In this document: positions 1 through 7,841 of the stretch, piece by piece | Numbering within the stretch: the first letter of the stretch is position 1 | Layout of the letters: the number at the start of each line of letters is the position of its first letter | NCBI RefSeq assembly: GCF_032191465.1 | Contig: NZ_JAQOUE010000001.1 | Span: 62,001 to 126,000, forward strand | Source: Candidatus Nitronereus thalassa | Lineage (GTDB): Bacteria > Nitrospirota > Nitrospiria > Nitrospirales > UBA8639 | Reading direction: 5' to 3' | DNA: 64,000 bases | The notes under the pieces: model-generated | What the model was told of the DNA's origin: nothing | Databases searched by the model: none | The model's input: the letters and a program-made list of their open reading frames with translations, nothing else | Position numbers and translations under genes: made by a program

Positions 1-336
1 TTGGTATGTCAGAACGATCGGCTCGTAGGAATCATGACAGAGGTCGATGTCGTGAGAAAAGCTGAATTGGGCGAAGCCGCCTGGAATGAACCAATTCAAC
101 AATGGATGACCCGTGCACCCGTTTCGATTGCTGCCAACGCCTCCATCTGGGATGCGGCCAAGGCCATGAAAGATGGTGGGTTTCGTCATTTGCCGGTGAT
201 TGATGGTGAAGGGAACCCCATGGGGTTCATTTCCATCCGAAATATCGTGACCTACTTGGCGGATCAATTTCCGGACACGGTGTATACGCTTCCACCCGAC
301 CCGGACAAAATTCCCGGAACGCCGGAAGGAGCCTGA
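1..336 (+). CDS. CBS-domain protein, 5'-truncated by the window edge
   Basis: The visible part holds the end of one CBS motif (LVGIMTEVDVVRK) and a complete second one (residues about 35-85, with FRHLPVID followed by GFISIRNIV). CBS pairs bind adenosyl ligands such as AMP or ATP and usually sense energy state. The first CBS repeat is incomplete, so the TTG at position 1 is very unlikely to be the true start and the gene probably begins upstream of the window. Its stop lies only 5 bp before the 2-oxoacid oxidoreductase alpha gene, so the two are probably co-transcribed. A second CBS protein follows the beta gene, which suggests nucleotide-linked control of that enzyme. That link is inferred from position only. 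Confidence 0.8.
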   Translation: MVCQNDRLVGIMTEVDVVRKAELGEAAWNEPIQQWMTRAPVSIAANASIWDAAKAMKDGGFRHLPVIDGEGNPMGFISIRNIVTYLADQFPDTVYTLPPDPDKIPGTPEGA

Positions 337-341
337 TTCCA

Positions 342-2195
342 ATGTCTTCCGTCGAAACCAAACAAAAACCTCAACAGGAAGTGGCCGCTATCACCATTCG
401 CTTTGCAGGCGATTCCGGGGATGGCATGCAACTCGCAGGTGAGCGCTTTTCCGCGGAAACAGCCCTTGCCGGTAATGACCTTCGAACCTTTCCTGATTTT
501 CCCGCAGAGATTCGCGCTCCTGCCGGAACACTCTCAGGGGTAAGCGGATTTCAAATTAGCTTTGGATCGCAGGAAGTGTATACGCCTGGGGATGCTCCCG
601 ATGTACTTGTGGCGATGAACCCCGCTGCGTTGAAAACCAGTGTTTCCGCATTAGACCCCGGTGCTATCATTATTCTGAATGAGGATGGCTGGACGGATAC
701 GAATATCAAAAAGGCTGGCTACGACTCCGACCCGCTTTACGATGGCAGCTTAACAGGATACCGCGTATACCCCGTCCCTATCAGTCGGCTCAATGACGAA
801 GCGCTTCGAACATCCCCGTTGAGCACTAAGCAAAAAGGTCGATGTAAGAATTTCTTCGCGTTGGGCTTGTTGTCCTGGATGTACAGCCGTCCGGTGGAGA
901 AGACTTTCCATTGGATTCAAGAAAAATTTTCACGCAACCCGGACATCGCAAAGGCCAATACGCAGACATTTAAAGCGGGGTACCATTTCGGGGAAACGGC
1001 TGAACTCTTTACCTCGCAATTCGTCGTGTCCAAGGCCAAGATCGCGCCTGGGTTGTATCGAAAGATTAGCGGGAATGAGGCGATGGCGCTTGGATGTATT
1101 GCCGCGGCCCAACGAGCCGGCAAGTCTTTGGTGTATGCGAGCTACCCCATTACCCCGGCCTCCGATATTTTGCACAAGTTGTCCCAGCATAAGGCCTATG
1201 ATGTGCGCACGTTTCAAGCCGAGGATGAAATCGCCGCGGTGTGTGCCGCGATTGGCGCATCCTTTGCGGGAGCGTTGGGCGTCACCGGGACCAGTGGACC
1301 GGGTTTGGATCTCAAGGGTGAGGCCATTGGGCTGGCTGTGATGGCCGAACTGCCATTGGTCATCATTGATGTCCAACGTGGGGGCCCCAGTACAGGGCTT
1401 CCCACCAAAACCGAACAAGGCGATTTGCTGCATGCCATGTTTGGGCGTCACGGGGAATGTCCCTTGGTCGTGCTTGCCTCCAAGACACCAGGAGATTGTT
1501 TCGACACCGTGTATGAGGCGTTTCGACTGGCTACCAAATACATGACTCCGGTCATCGTGCTCTCGGATGTCTATCTCGCGAATGGAACAGAACCATGGAA
1601 GATTCCCATCTTTGATTCTCTTCCCAAGCTCGATATCGTTCATCCCACAGCTATCAAAGACGATCATCCCTTTTATCCATATAGTCGGGATGAAGTGACG
1701 GGAGCGAGACCTTGGGTTATTCCGGGAACGCCCGGGCTTGAACATCGACTGGGTGGTTTGGAAAAAGAGCATTTGACTGGGAACGTATCGTACGATCCTT
1801 CCAATCATGAGCGCATGGTGAGGTATCGGGCCGAAAAAATTAACGGCGTCACCGCAGACATTCCACCGCTGACGGTTCATGGCCAACCCGAGGGTCAGCT
1901 TTTGGTCATCGGATGGGGGAGCACATATGGAGCGATCACCGCAGCCGTGTCGAAAGCTCAGGAGGAAGGATGCTCGGTGTCGGCTGTTCACCTCCGGCAT
2001 CTCCATCCGTTCCCATCTAACCTGGGCGAGATTCTGTCTCGATTTCAATCCGTGCTCGTGCCGGAACTCAATACGGGACAACTGCGTTTTCTGCTACGAG
2101 GACATTTTCTCATTGATGTGCACGGCTTAAATAAAATCCAGGGACAACCTTTTAAGGAATTGGAGATACTGGATGCGATTCGTCAGCTCACCTGA
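342..2195 (+). CDS. korA: 2-oxoacid:ferredoxin oxidoreductase, fused gamma-alpha subunit
   Basis: With the following beta subunit this forms a two-subunit 2-oxoacid:ferredoxin oxidoreductase, which interconverts a 2-oxoacid plus CoA with the acyl-CoA, CO2 and reduced ferredoxin. The first 190 residues or so match the gamma domain (FAGDSGDGMQLAGERF near the N-terminus). The pyrimidine-binding alpha domain starts around residue 245 (ASYPITPASDIL, then FQAEDEIAAV and GTSGPGLDLKGEAIG), and the C-terminal domain follows. The 617-residue length fits fused KorA/OorA-type subunits. The substrate is not fixed by sequence alone: 2-oxoglutarate is likely, but pyruvate or other oxoacids are possible. It sits in a tight CBS-korA-korB-CBS operon. 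Confidence 0.88.
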   Translation: MSSVETKQKPQQEVAAITIRFAGDSGDGMQLAGERFSAETALAGNDLRTFPDFPAEIRAPAGTLSGVSGFQISFGSQEVYTPGDAPDVLVAMNPAALKTSVSALDPGAIIILNEDGWTDTNIKKAGYDSDPLYDGSLTGYRVYPVPISRLNDEALRTSPLSTKQKGRCKNFFALGLLSWMYSRPVEKTFHWIQEKFSRNPDIAKANTQTFKAGYHFGETAELFTSQFVVSKAKIAPGLYRKISGNEAMALGCIAAAQRAGKSLVYASYPITPASDILHKLSQHKAYDVRTFQAEDEIAAVCAAIGASFAGALGVTGTSGPGLDLKGEAIGLAVMAELPLVIIDVQRGGPSTGLPTKTEQGDLLHAMFGRHGECPLVVLASKTPGDCFDTVYEAFRLATKYMTPVIVLSDVYLANGTEPWKIPIFDSLPKLDIVHPTAIKDDHPFYPYSRDEVTGARPWVIPGTPGLEHRLGGLEKEHLTGNVSYDPSNHERMVRYRAEKINGVTADIPPLTVHGQPEGQLLVIGWGSTYGAITAAVSKAQEEGCSVSAVHLRHLHPFPSNLGEILSRFQSVLVPELNTGQLRFLLRGHFLIDVHGLNKIQGQPFKELEILDAIRQLT

Positions 2196-2223
2196 ATAAG
2201 ATAGGGATACGCGAAAACCCACA

Positions 2224-3246
2224 ATGAGTCCATCAATGTCCACAGTTCCAATGCTCTCTCGAAAAGATTTCATTCCCGATCAGGAAGTGCGCTGGTGTCC
2301 GGGGTGTGGTGATTATTCCATCCTGGCCCAGATGCAAAAGGTCCTCCCCACATTGGGTATTCCTCGGGAACAGTTCGTGATTATTTCTGGCATTGGGTGT
2401 TCCAGCCGCTTCCCGTATTACCTGAACACCTATGGGTTCCACACGATTCACGGTCGTGCACCTGCGGTGGCCACAGGGTTAAAAATTGCTCGTCCCGATC
2501 TCTCCGTGTGGGTGATCACGGGAGATGGTGACGGCCTCTCTATCGGTGGCAACCATCTCATTCACATGCTTCGACGGAATCTCGATATTAAAATTCTCCT
2601 CTTTGATAACCGGATCTATGGACTGACCAAAGGGCAATATTCCCCCACCTCGGAACTCGGGAAAAAGACAAAGTCCTCTCCCATGGGAACGATTGAATCT
2701 CCAATTCGACCGATCGAGCTGGCGTTAGGAGCGGAGGCTACCTTTGTGGCTCGTACCGTGGATACCGACATGCCACATCTGGGGGACATTTTACGACGGG
2801 CAGCTCAGCACAAGGGCTCGGCCCTCATTCACATTTTGCAAAACTGTCCGGTCTTTAATGATGGCGCGTTTGAATCCGTCCGCGACCGTATGGAGCGGAT
2901 GGAACATGGCCTCTACTTAACCCATGGGAGCCCTCTCTTGTTTGGAAAAGACAATGAAAAAATGATTGTGCTTGATGGGGTGGAGCCAAGGGTTGAGACC
3001 CTGACTTCTTCGAATCATGACCAGGTGCTTATCCATGATGAACACGCCTCACAACCCTCCTTGGCTTTTCTCCTGAGCCGATTACCCTATCCCGATTTCC
3101 CGATTCCCATGGGAGTCTTCCGGGACATCACCAAACCCACTTATGATACCGCGTTGGTCGGCCAGGTTGAAGAGGCCAAACGACGAATCGGTAGCCCGGA
3201 TATCCAAACGTTACTCGAAGGCCCCGAAACATGGAGAGTGGAATAA
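2224..3246 (+). CDS. korB: 2-oxoacid:ferredoxin oxidoreductase, beta subunit
   Basis: This is the thiamine-diphosphate-binding catalytic partner of the preceding subunit. The N-terminal WCPGCGDYSIL supplies cysteines typical of the beta-subunit Fe-S site. The ThDP/Mg motif is visible as GDGDGLSIGGNHL followed by ILLFDNRIYGLTKGQ at about residues 98-140. At 340 residues it has normal length for this family. It starts 28 bp after korA and its stop directly abuts the start of the next CBS gene, so all four genes probably share one transcript. Known roles are 2-oxoacid oxidation or, in reductive TCA organisms, CO2 fixation; the direction used here cannot be read from the sequence. Confidence 0.88.
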   Translation: MSPSMSTVPMLSRKDFIPDQEVRWCPGCGDYSILAQMQKVLPTLGIPREQFVIISGIGCSSRFPYYLNTYGFHTIHGRAPAVATGLKIARPDLSVWVITGDGDGLSIGGNHLIHMLRRNLDIKILLFDNRIYGLTKGQYSPTSELGKKTKSSPMGTIESPIRPIELALGAEATFVARTVDTDMPHLGDILRRAAQHKGSALIHILQNCPVFNDGAFESVRDRMERMEHGLYLTHGSPLLFGKDNEKMIVLDGVEPRVETLTSSNHDQVLIHDEHASQPSLAFLLSRLPYPDFPIPMGVFRDITKPTYDTALVGQVEEAKRRIGSPDIQTLLEGPETWRVE

Positions 3247-3774
3247 ATGGGTGTTAAGATCATTTTGTGTCCTGATTGTGAAAAGGAGAATCTCCCGGGC
3301 GCGGATCTTTGCGAGTCTTGTTCGCATGATCTGACATATTTGAATCGGCAGCGTGAAACCGCGCCAATCCAGAAACGGATCATACAAGACTCCATTGCTT
3401 TACTTTCGCTTCGTGCCCCTATTGTTGTACAACCGCAAACCATTCTTTACGAGGTTCTCAAAAAGATGCGCGAAAAAACAGTTGGAGCGGTGGTGATAAA
3501 GGAAGGCCAACATATCACCGGCATTTTTACGGAACGGGATTTTTTGTATCGTATTGCCTTACACAATCTGGACCTCAAAGATATTCCCATTGGAGAAGTG
3601 ATGACGCCCTCCCCAGTTTTGGTCAACCTGTCGCACTCTCTGGCCTTCGCGCTTCGCGAAATGGCAATGGGGCGATACCGCCATCTGCCTGTGATGGATG
3701 ATCAAAACCAGTGTGTCGGCATTCTTTCAGCCGACGGGATCTTACGGTATCTGATTGACCACTTAGAGGAGTAA
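3247..3774 (+). CDS. Zinc-ribbon plus CBS-pair protein
   Basis: The N-terminus carries a small treble-clef-like zinc ribbon (CPDCEKENLPGADLCESC, residues 8-25). A Bateman module of two CBS motifs follows at residues about 58-110 and 120-172 (TGIFTERDFLYR and RHLPVMDDQNQCVGIL). This architecture suggests a nucleotide-sensing regulatory or scaffolding protein in the cytoplasm. The start codon immediately follows the korB stop, implying translational coupling and possibly joint control of the oxidoreductase by adenine nucleotides. No enzymatic domain is visible, so the function remains inferred from domains and context. Confidence 0.8.
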   Translation: MGVKIILCPDCEKENLPGADLCESCSHDLTYLNRQRETAPIQKRIIQDSIALLSLRAPIVVQPQTILYEVLKKMREKTVGAVVIKEGQHITGIFTERDFLYRIALHNLDLKDIPIGEVMTPSPVLVNLSHSLAFALREMAMGRYRHLPVMDDQNQCVGILSADGILRYLIDHLEE

Positions 3775-4217
3775 GTGCAACCTTGAGGGTGTTACTTTAT
3801 TGTTGGGGCTTTCTGCTCATCTGCCTGTCAGTTGAAGAAGCCAGAAACCTAGCTTTTCATGCAAAGGCAGGTTGTGTACGGGCCTGTTGAATATTCCTGG
3901 CCCATGACGCAAATCTGCTCTAGATAAGATGACCAGTACCGGTGGTTCAAAAACGCATGCTGGGTCTTTCCGAAGGGGCCGCCTGCCTGCGCGAAGCCGC
4001 TTCGGCGGAGGGTCCAGCAAGGCCAAATTCGTCAGGGGTGATGCGTAAGGCGTGATGAGTTGGAATGGAAGGGAAAAGTCAAACAGCTCTCCCGCTTCAC
4101 GTATCACGGTTCACGTCCTCAGAGAACGCCACTGGCGGCTTTTTTCACATTCCCATAGAGGGAGAAAAGTTATGAAGCCCGGCTTCATGGCCAGAATCAC
4201 ATGCAGGGAGGTTCTTT
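3775..4217. other. Intergenic region without a convincing gene
   Basis: About 440 bp with no credible reading frame. It contains a GC-rich self-complementary stretch (GCGAAGCCGCTTCGGC near 3,991) and a run of short similar words (TCACGTATCACGGTTCACG near 4,095) that resemble degenerate intergenic repeats. A strong Shine-Dalgarno sequence (AGGGAGGT) at its right edge belongs to the next gene. Confidence 0.5.
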
Positions 4218-4580
4218 ATGAAGAGGAATATGGTGGGGATAGTGTTGGCTGGAGTTGTAGGGCTCCTGGGACCAGTGGGTTGTGCCATTGATTCTCCACG
4301 CGAGATGCTAAATCGCAACGATCATACGGTTCTGGCGGCCTGGTACAAAAATGAAGCGGATAGTCTTCGGTCGCGGGCGGAGGAGATGCGTCAAATGGCC
4401 GAATGGTTTGCAGTCGCGAGATTACAGTCTCCTCCACCATTCCTGGAGAACGTCAATCCGGGTCAGTCTAAGCTGAGTATGGTGGTGCATTGCCGAGATC
4501 TCGCCCAGGCGTATGAAGCAGCGGCAGAGGAAAACGCCGCCTTGGCCGAAGCGCATGCGGAACAAATGGTTCGTCAGTGA
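4218..4580 (+). CDS. Small lipoprotein, paralogue 1 of 3
   Basis: An N-terminal signal peptide ends in a lipobox (GPVGC, lipidated Cys22), so the product is probably anchored to a membrane facing the periplasm. The body is predicted helical and rich in Ala, Glu and Arg. A signature is shared with two other genes in this window (starts at 6,464 and 9,803): a D/N-H motif, then LAAWY..EA..LR.RA.EM, and later a conserved H-C-R core followed by EA.ALA..HAE. No enzymatic motif is visible. The AGGGAGGT ribosome site just upstream supports this start. The function is unknown; repetition among stress genes suggests an envelope-stress role. Confidence 0.75.
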   Translation: MKRNMVGIVLAGVVGLLGPVGCAIDSPREMLNRNDHTVLAAWYKNEADSLRSRAEEMRQMAEWFAVARLQSPPPFLENVNPGQSKLSMVVHCRDLAQAYEAAAEENAALAEAHAEQMVRQ

Positions 4581-4759
4581 CTCGATTACCAAGAAAGCCG
4601 CTTTGGATTTGAGGGGACTCAATAATCATTCCGAGCCCCATTCACTGAAGGAAGGAAAAAGGGATGATTCCAAGTAACAAACAATATCCTCACAGTTCCC
4701 CATGGCTCTTTGGGTTACCCATGCAGAATGAAAATACTCTGGGCCATCCGGGCACGTCT

Positions 4760-4828
4760 CCTGTAGCTGCGCCATCTCATGGCGCCCCTGACGAGGGAGA
4801 AGGCAGCATAAGATGCTGCAGCTACAGG
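4760..4828. repeat. Nested inverted repeats in a gene-poor stretch
   Basis: CCTGTAGCTGC (4,760-4,770) is the exact complement of GCAGCTACAGG (4,818-4,828). Inside lies another perfect hairpin, GCGCCAT-ctc-ATGGCGC (4,769-4,785). Downstream, GGGGTGCGCCCC (4,870-4,881) can also fold. The 4,581-5,016 interval has no convincing gene, so this may be a small structured RNA or a remnant of a palindromic repeat element. There is no T-run to make it an obvious terminator. Confidence 0.5.
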
Positions 4829-5016
4829 TGGGACAACTATTTTCGAAGCAGAAGCGCCAGTATTTCATGGGGTGCGCCCCTAGCAAATCAAAAGGAAATG
4901 ACACTGTTGGCGAATCGGAAATGTGGCCTTTGTCATAGCACTCAAGCGCCCATTTCTTGGAGTCTCGGCCAGCGTCTTACCGGGAATTTCGTTCAAAGGT
5001 TGGGGAGGTTAACGCA

Positions 5017-5148
5017 ATGATTGAATTCCTTCAGGAAAATGTATTTTTCATTGTCGTGGTCGTTCTAATGTTCTGGTGTCATGTATCGCATCATGGCCAT
5101 GGGGGACATGGTGAAAAAAACCCTCCTGATGGGAGAAACCCAAAATGA
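5017..5148 (+). CDS. Small single-span membrane protein with His-Gly tail (DUF2933-like)
   Basis: This 43-residue protein has one transmembrane helix (residues about 9-22, FFIVVVVLMFWC) followed by a His/Gly-rich tail (HVSHHGHGGHGE) and a polar end. The start is supported by GGGGAGG 7-13 bp upstream; an in-frame start at 4,957 would add residues without a ribosome site. The last four bases (ATGA) overlap the next gene, so the pair is translationally coupled. Short membrane proteins with such His-rich tails are often grouped as DUF2933 and sit near YHS and metal-transport genes, suggesting metal binding at the membrane. That role is inferred. Confidence 0.65.
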   Translation: MIEFLQENVFFIVVVVLMFWCHVSHHGHGGHGEKNPPDGRNPK

Positions 5149-5624
5149 AAACCTTAAACCTTTTTGTCGTGACGTGGTCTTTGGCGTCCTTCTGCGCCCT
5201 TTCGTTCACCATCTGTGTGATCTATGGCTTGCTGACTCCCCATAGTCTGCACATGCATGAATTTTTAGAAATGGTGCTTCCTGCTTATGAGTGGGGAAGT
5301 TTCCCACTATTTTTTGTGGGGCTTGTGGAAAGCTTTTTGTATGGGGCTTATGCCGGATTGGTGTATGTGCCGATCTATAACTTTTTTCTTAAAAAATGGG
5401 ATCCTGAAAGCAACCATACTCAATATAGGGAGGAAAAGGGGTTTCGCACGACTGCAAAAACAGAAATGGACAGAGTGTGTGGAATGTGGATTGAGACCGA
5501 GGCAGCTAAGGGTACCAGTTTTTACAAGGATGAAACGTATTATTTCTGCACGGAAGAGTGTAAGGCCAAATTTGACCAAAACCCTGACTACTACATGGTA
5601 GGGGTTGAAGGGAGGAAACCTTAA
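5145..5624 (+). CDS. DUF5676-like membrane protein with C-terminal YHS domain
   Basis: Two transmembrane helices occupy residues about 5-35 and 45-80, resembling the DUF5676 membrane domain. A YHS domain follows at about residues 108-150 (DRVCGMWIETEAAKGTSFYK, then YYFCTEECKAKFDQNPDYY). YHS domains bind metal, typically through Cys residues like these, and accompany copper-handling ATPases. Overlap of its ATG with the preceding stop links it to the 43-residue His-rich protein, and together they look like a two-part membrane metal-handling unit. Metal specificity cannot be deduced. Confidence 0.75.
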   Translation: MKTLNLFVVTWSLASFCALSFTICVIYGLLTPHSLHMHEFLEMVLPAYEWGSFPLFFVGLVESFLYGAYAGLVYVPIYNFFLKKWDPESNHTQYREEKGFRTTAKTEMDRVCGMWIETEAAKGTSFYKDETYYFCTEECKAKFDQNPDYYMVGVEGRKP

Positions 5625-5687
5625 TTTTTTAGGTTTCGGTCACTTAATAATGATAAATTTGTCTGAAATAAAAAAAAGGGGTAGGAA

Positions 5688-6344
5688 ATGCATAGTGATA
5701 CACCGGCTGGAGGAGTTTGGGGTCTCACGGCTGTCATGGTCGTCATCGCGTCGTGGATTTTATACCGGTACGTGGCCCCACGTCGCTGGCGGGAGTGGTC
5801 CCGCGCTGGGTTAATCCAAGCATTCATCATTGCCTTATATGCGGAAATGTACGGGTTTCCGCTCACAATCTATTTGCTGAGCGGGTTTCTGGGCTTTGAC
5901 ATTCCCTGGCTTCATCAAAGTGGCCATTTGTGGGCCACCCTGTTCGGGTGGGGTCACACCGGGGCTATGCTGGAAATGCTAGTTGGGTATGCCATTGTCT
6001 TTTTTGGGATTTCATTATTAATTGAAGGATGGCGGGAAGTCTATCTCGCAACCCAAGGCAACCAACTCGCGACGCACGGACTCTACGGATTGGTCAGACA
6101 TCCTCAGTATACGGGGATTTTCCTCGCCATCTTTGGGCAATTAATTCACTGGCCAACGATCCCGACCTTATTGTTGTTTCCGATTGTTGTTTGGGCCTAT
6201 TACCGCCTCGCCAAGAAGGAGGAACAGGGCATGATGGATAAGTTTGAAACAGAGTATCGGAATTATCAAAACGCTGTTCCAATGTTTTTCCCTCGCATGG
6301 CCAACTGGAAGCGCTTCCTTGGTTTCCAGCCGGTGGCGGAGTAG
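5688..6344 (+). CDS. Isoprenylcysteine carboxyl methyltransferase-like membrane protein
   Basis: An integral membrane protein with about five hydrophobic helices and the ICMT/PEMT-like signature near its C-terminal half: a glycine-rich turn followed by LVRHPQYTG (residues about 137-146) and a late E-x-x-Y-x-x-Y segment. Bacterial members use S-adenosylmethionine to methylate lipids or other small acceptors, and most are uncharacterised. An adequate purine-rich ribosome site (AGGGGTAGG) precedes the ATG. It lies between a YHS membrane gene and a lipoprotein. The substrate is unknown. Confidence 0.75.
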   Translation: MHSDTPAGGVWGLTAVMVVIASWILYRYVAPRRWREWSRAGLIQAFIIALYAEMYGFPLTIYLLSGFLGFDIPWLHQSGHLWATLFGWGHTGAMLEMLVGYAIVFFGISLLIEGWREVYLATQGNQLATHGLYGLVRHPQYTGIFLAIFGQLIHWPTIPTLLLFPIVVWAYYRLAKKEEQGMMDKFETEYRNYQNAVPMFFPRMANWKRFLGFQPVAE

Positions 6345-6463
6345 GACCAACTTCGGTTAATCAACGCGGCAGAGATACTGGGAAACACTCGTTGCAGGAA
6401 AACCATTAATAAGATCGAGAGCACTCTCACTCAAAGGTGAAAGGTTACGAAAGGGAGGTCTTG

Positions 6464-6796
6464 GTGAAACAACGGATTTGGTTAGTTTTGTTGGGCTCAC
6501 TATTCCTTATGATTTTGACAAGTTGCGTATCGACTTCTCCACAGGAATTGCTGAAGCAAGAAGATCATAAAACCTTAGCCGCCTGGTACCAGCAAGAAGC
6601 GGCAAGCCTCCGTACGCGTGCAAAGGAAATGCTTCAGTTGGCTAAGAGGTATGAGTATTACTATCGGGACGGGGACTATTTTACTCGGATGCGAATATTG
6701 AAGCACTGCCGTTTCTTGGTTGAAGAATACACAACAGCGGCAACGGAAGCTGATGCGCTTGCGAAGGCCCATGCAGAAGCCAATAGACCTGAGTGA
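6464..6796 (+). CDS. Small lipoprotein, paralogue 2 of 3
   Basis: A 110-residue lipoprotein starting at a GTG preceded by AAGGGAGGT; an upstream in-frame GTG at 6,437 has no ribosome site and would spoil the signal peptide. The lipobox is LTSC. The mature part shares the LAAWYQQEAASLRTRAKEM core and the KHCR..VEEY..AA.EA.ALA.AHAE ending with the two sister lipoproteins. This copy has more aromatic residues in the centre (YEYYYRDGDYF). The function is unknown. Confidence 0.75.
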   Translation: MKQRIWLVLLGSLFLMILTSCVSTSPQELLKQEDHKTLAAWYQQEAASLRTRAKEMLQLAKRYEYYYRDGDYFTRMRILKHCRFLVEEYTTAATEADALAKAHAEANRPE

Positions 6797-6924
6797 GGTG
6801 ATTTACAGGTTTTGTCTCAAGAAAAAAAGAACTGGAGCCACTATTGAAGATTTCAATTTTCCAGACTGTACACGGGTTTTCAAATCCTTGTTTCTAAAAA
6901 ATTATTTGAAAGGAGGTTTGTGAA

Positions 6925-7782
6925 GTGAACCATCAAAGTAATAGAGAAAAGGGATTGGACGTGAAAAACATATTTCATCCCTCAGATTTTACTGAGGAAA
7001 GCGAGGTGGCATTTGCGCATGCACTGAAAATTGCGTTACCTGCCAAAGCCAACCTGAGTATGTTTCATGTTCACGAAAAGCGGGATGACGAAGAGTGGAC
7101 AGAATTTCCTGGCGTTCGGAACCTTTTGGTTCGCTGGAAGCTCATTCCAGAAGGAAGTTCACGTGATGAGGTGAGAAAGCTCGGGTTGGGTATTCAAAAG
7201 ATTCAGGGCATGCGGGAAGATCCCGTTGCCTCAATTTTAGGTTACCTGGAAAGCACTCCGAATGATCTGATTGTTCTGACAACCCACCAACAAAAAGGGA
7301 TCGATCGTTTGTTGCACAAAGCGATAGCAGAACCTGTTGCCCGAGAATCAAAACAATTGACCCTCTTCATCCCACAGGAACAAAAGGGATTTGTGTCACT
7401 CAAGGATGGAAAGGTGAGTCTGCAACGAATTCTTATACCTGTTGACCAAAACCCGCTTCCCCAAGCGGCTATTGATGCAGCCTCTGGTCTGGTCCATTTG
7501 CTCAATGGCAATAGAACGGAATTTACGATCGTTCATGTCGGTTCTCATAAAACGCTCCCGCCTTTTCACTTATCGAATGGTCATGACTCGAAATGGAAAA
7601 CTATTGTCTCCACTGGCAATGTGGTTGAACAAATTCTCAAAATTGCAGAAGACCGTGCGCCGGACCTCATCGTCATGGCGACCCAGGGTCATCAAGGATT
7701 TTTGGATGCTCTTCGTGGCAGTACGACTGAGCGAGTGTTGAGGGCAGCGTCATGTCCAATTCTTGCGGTTCCAGTTGAGTAA
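6925..7782 (+). CDS. Tandem universal stress protein
   Basis: Two UspA folds in tandem: residues about 12-150 (KNIFHPSDFTEESEVAFAHA) and 168-285 (QRILIPVDQNPLPQAAIDAA). The second domain retains an ATP-binding loop of the ATQG-9x-GS type (MATQGHQGFLDALRGS), while the first lacks an obvious glycine loop, so it may be structural. The GTG start follows a strong AAAGGAGG. Universal stress proteins accumulate under energy, oxidative or nutrient stress. Its placement directly before the YHS-glucan phosphorylase gene suggests shared stress induction. Confidence 0.85.
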   Translation: MNHQSNREKGLDVKNIFHPSDFTEESEVAFAHALKIALPAKANLSMFHVHEKRDDEEWTEFPGVRNLLVRWKLIPEGSSRDEVRKLGLGIQKIQGMREDPVASILGYLESTPNDLIVLTTHQQKGIDRLLHKAIAEPVARESKQLTLFIPQEQKGFVSLKDGKVSLQRILIPVDQNPLPQAAIDAASGLVHLLNGNRTEFTIVHVGSHKTLPPFHLSNGHDSKWKTIVSTGNVVEQILKIAEDRAPDLIVMATQGHQGFLDALRGSTTERVLRAASCPILAVPVE

Positions 7783-7841
7783 AAATGGGAATTTGAAGCG
7801 TAAAGCAAAGATTGAATGATCAGGAAAAGGAAGCACGCAAT

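Noticed and set aside
930-2081. A 383-codon open frame antisense to korA
   Set aside because: It has no recognisable domain or ribosome site, and the plus strand encodes clear KorA motifs over the same stretch.
4664-5020. 118-codon frame before the 43-residue membrane protein
   Set aside because: Composition looks non-coding, it spans the nested inverted repeats, and it has no domain.
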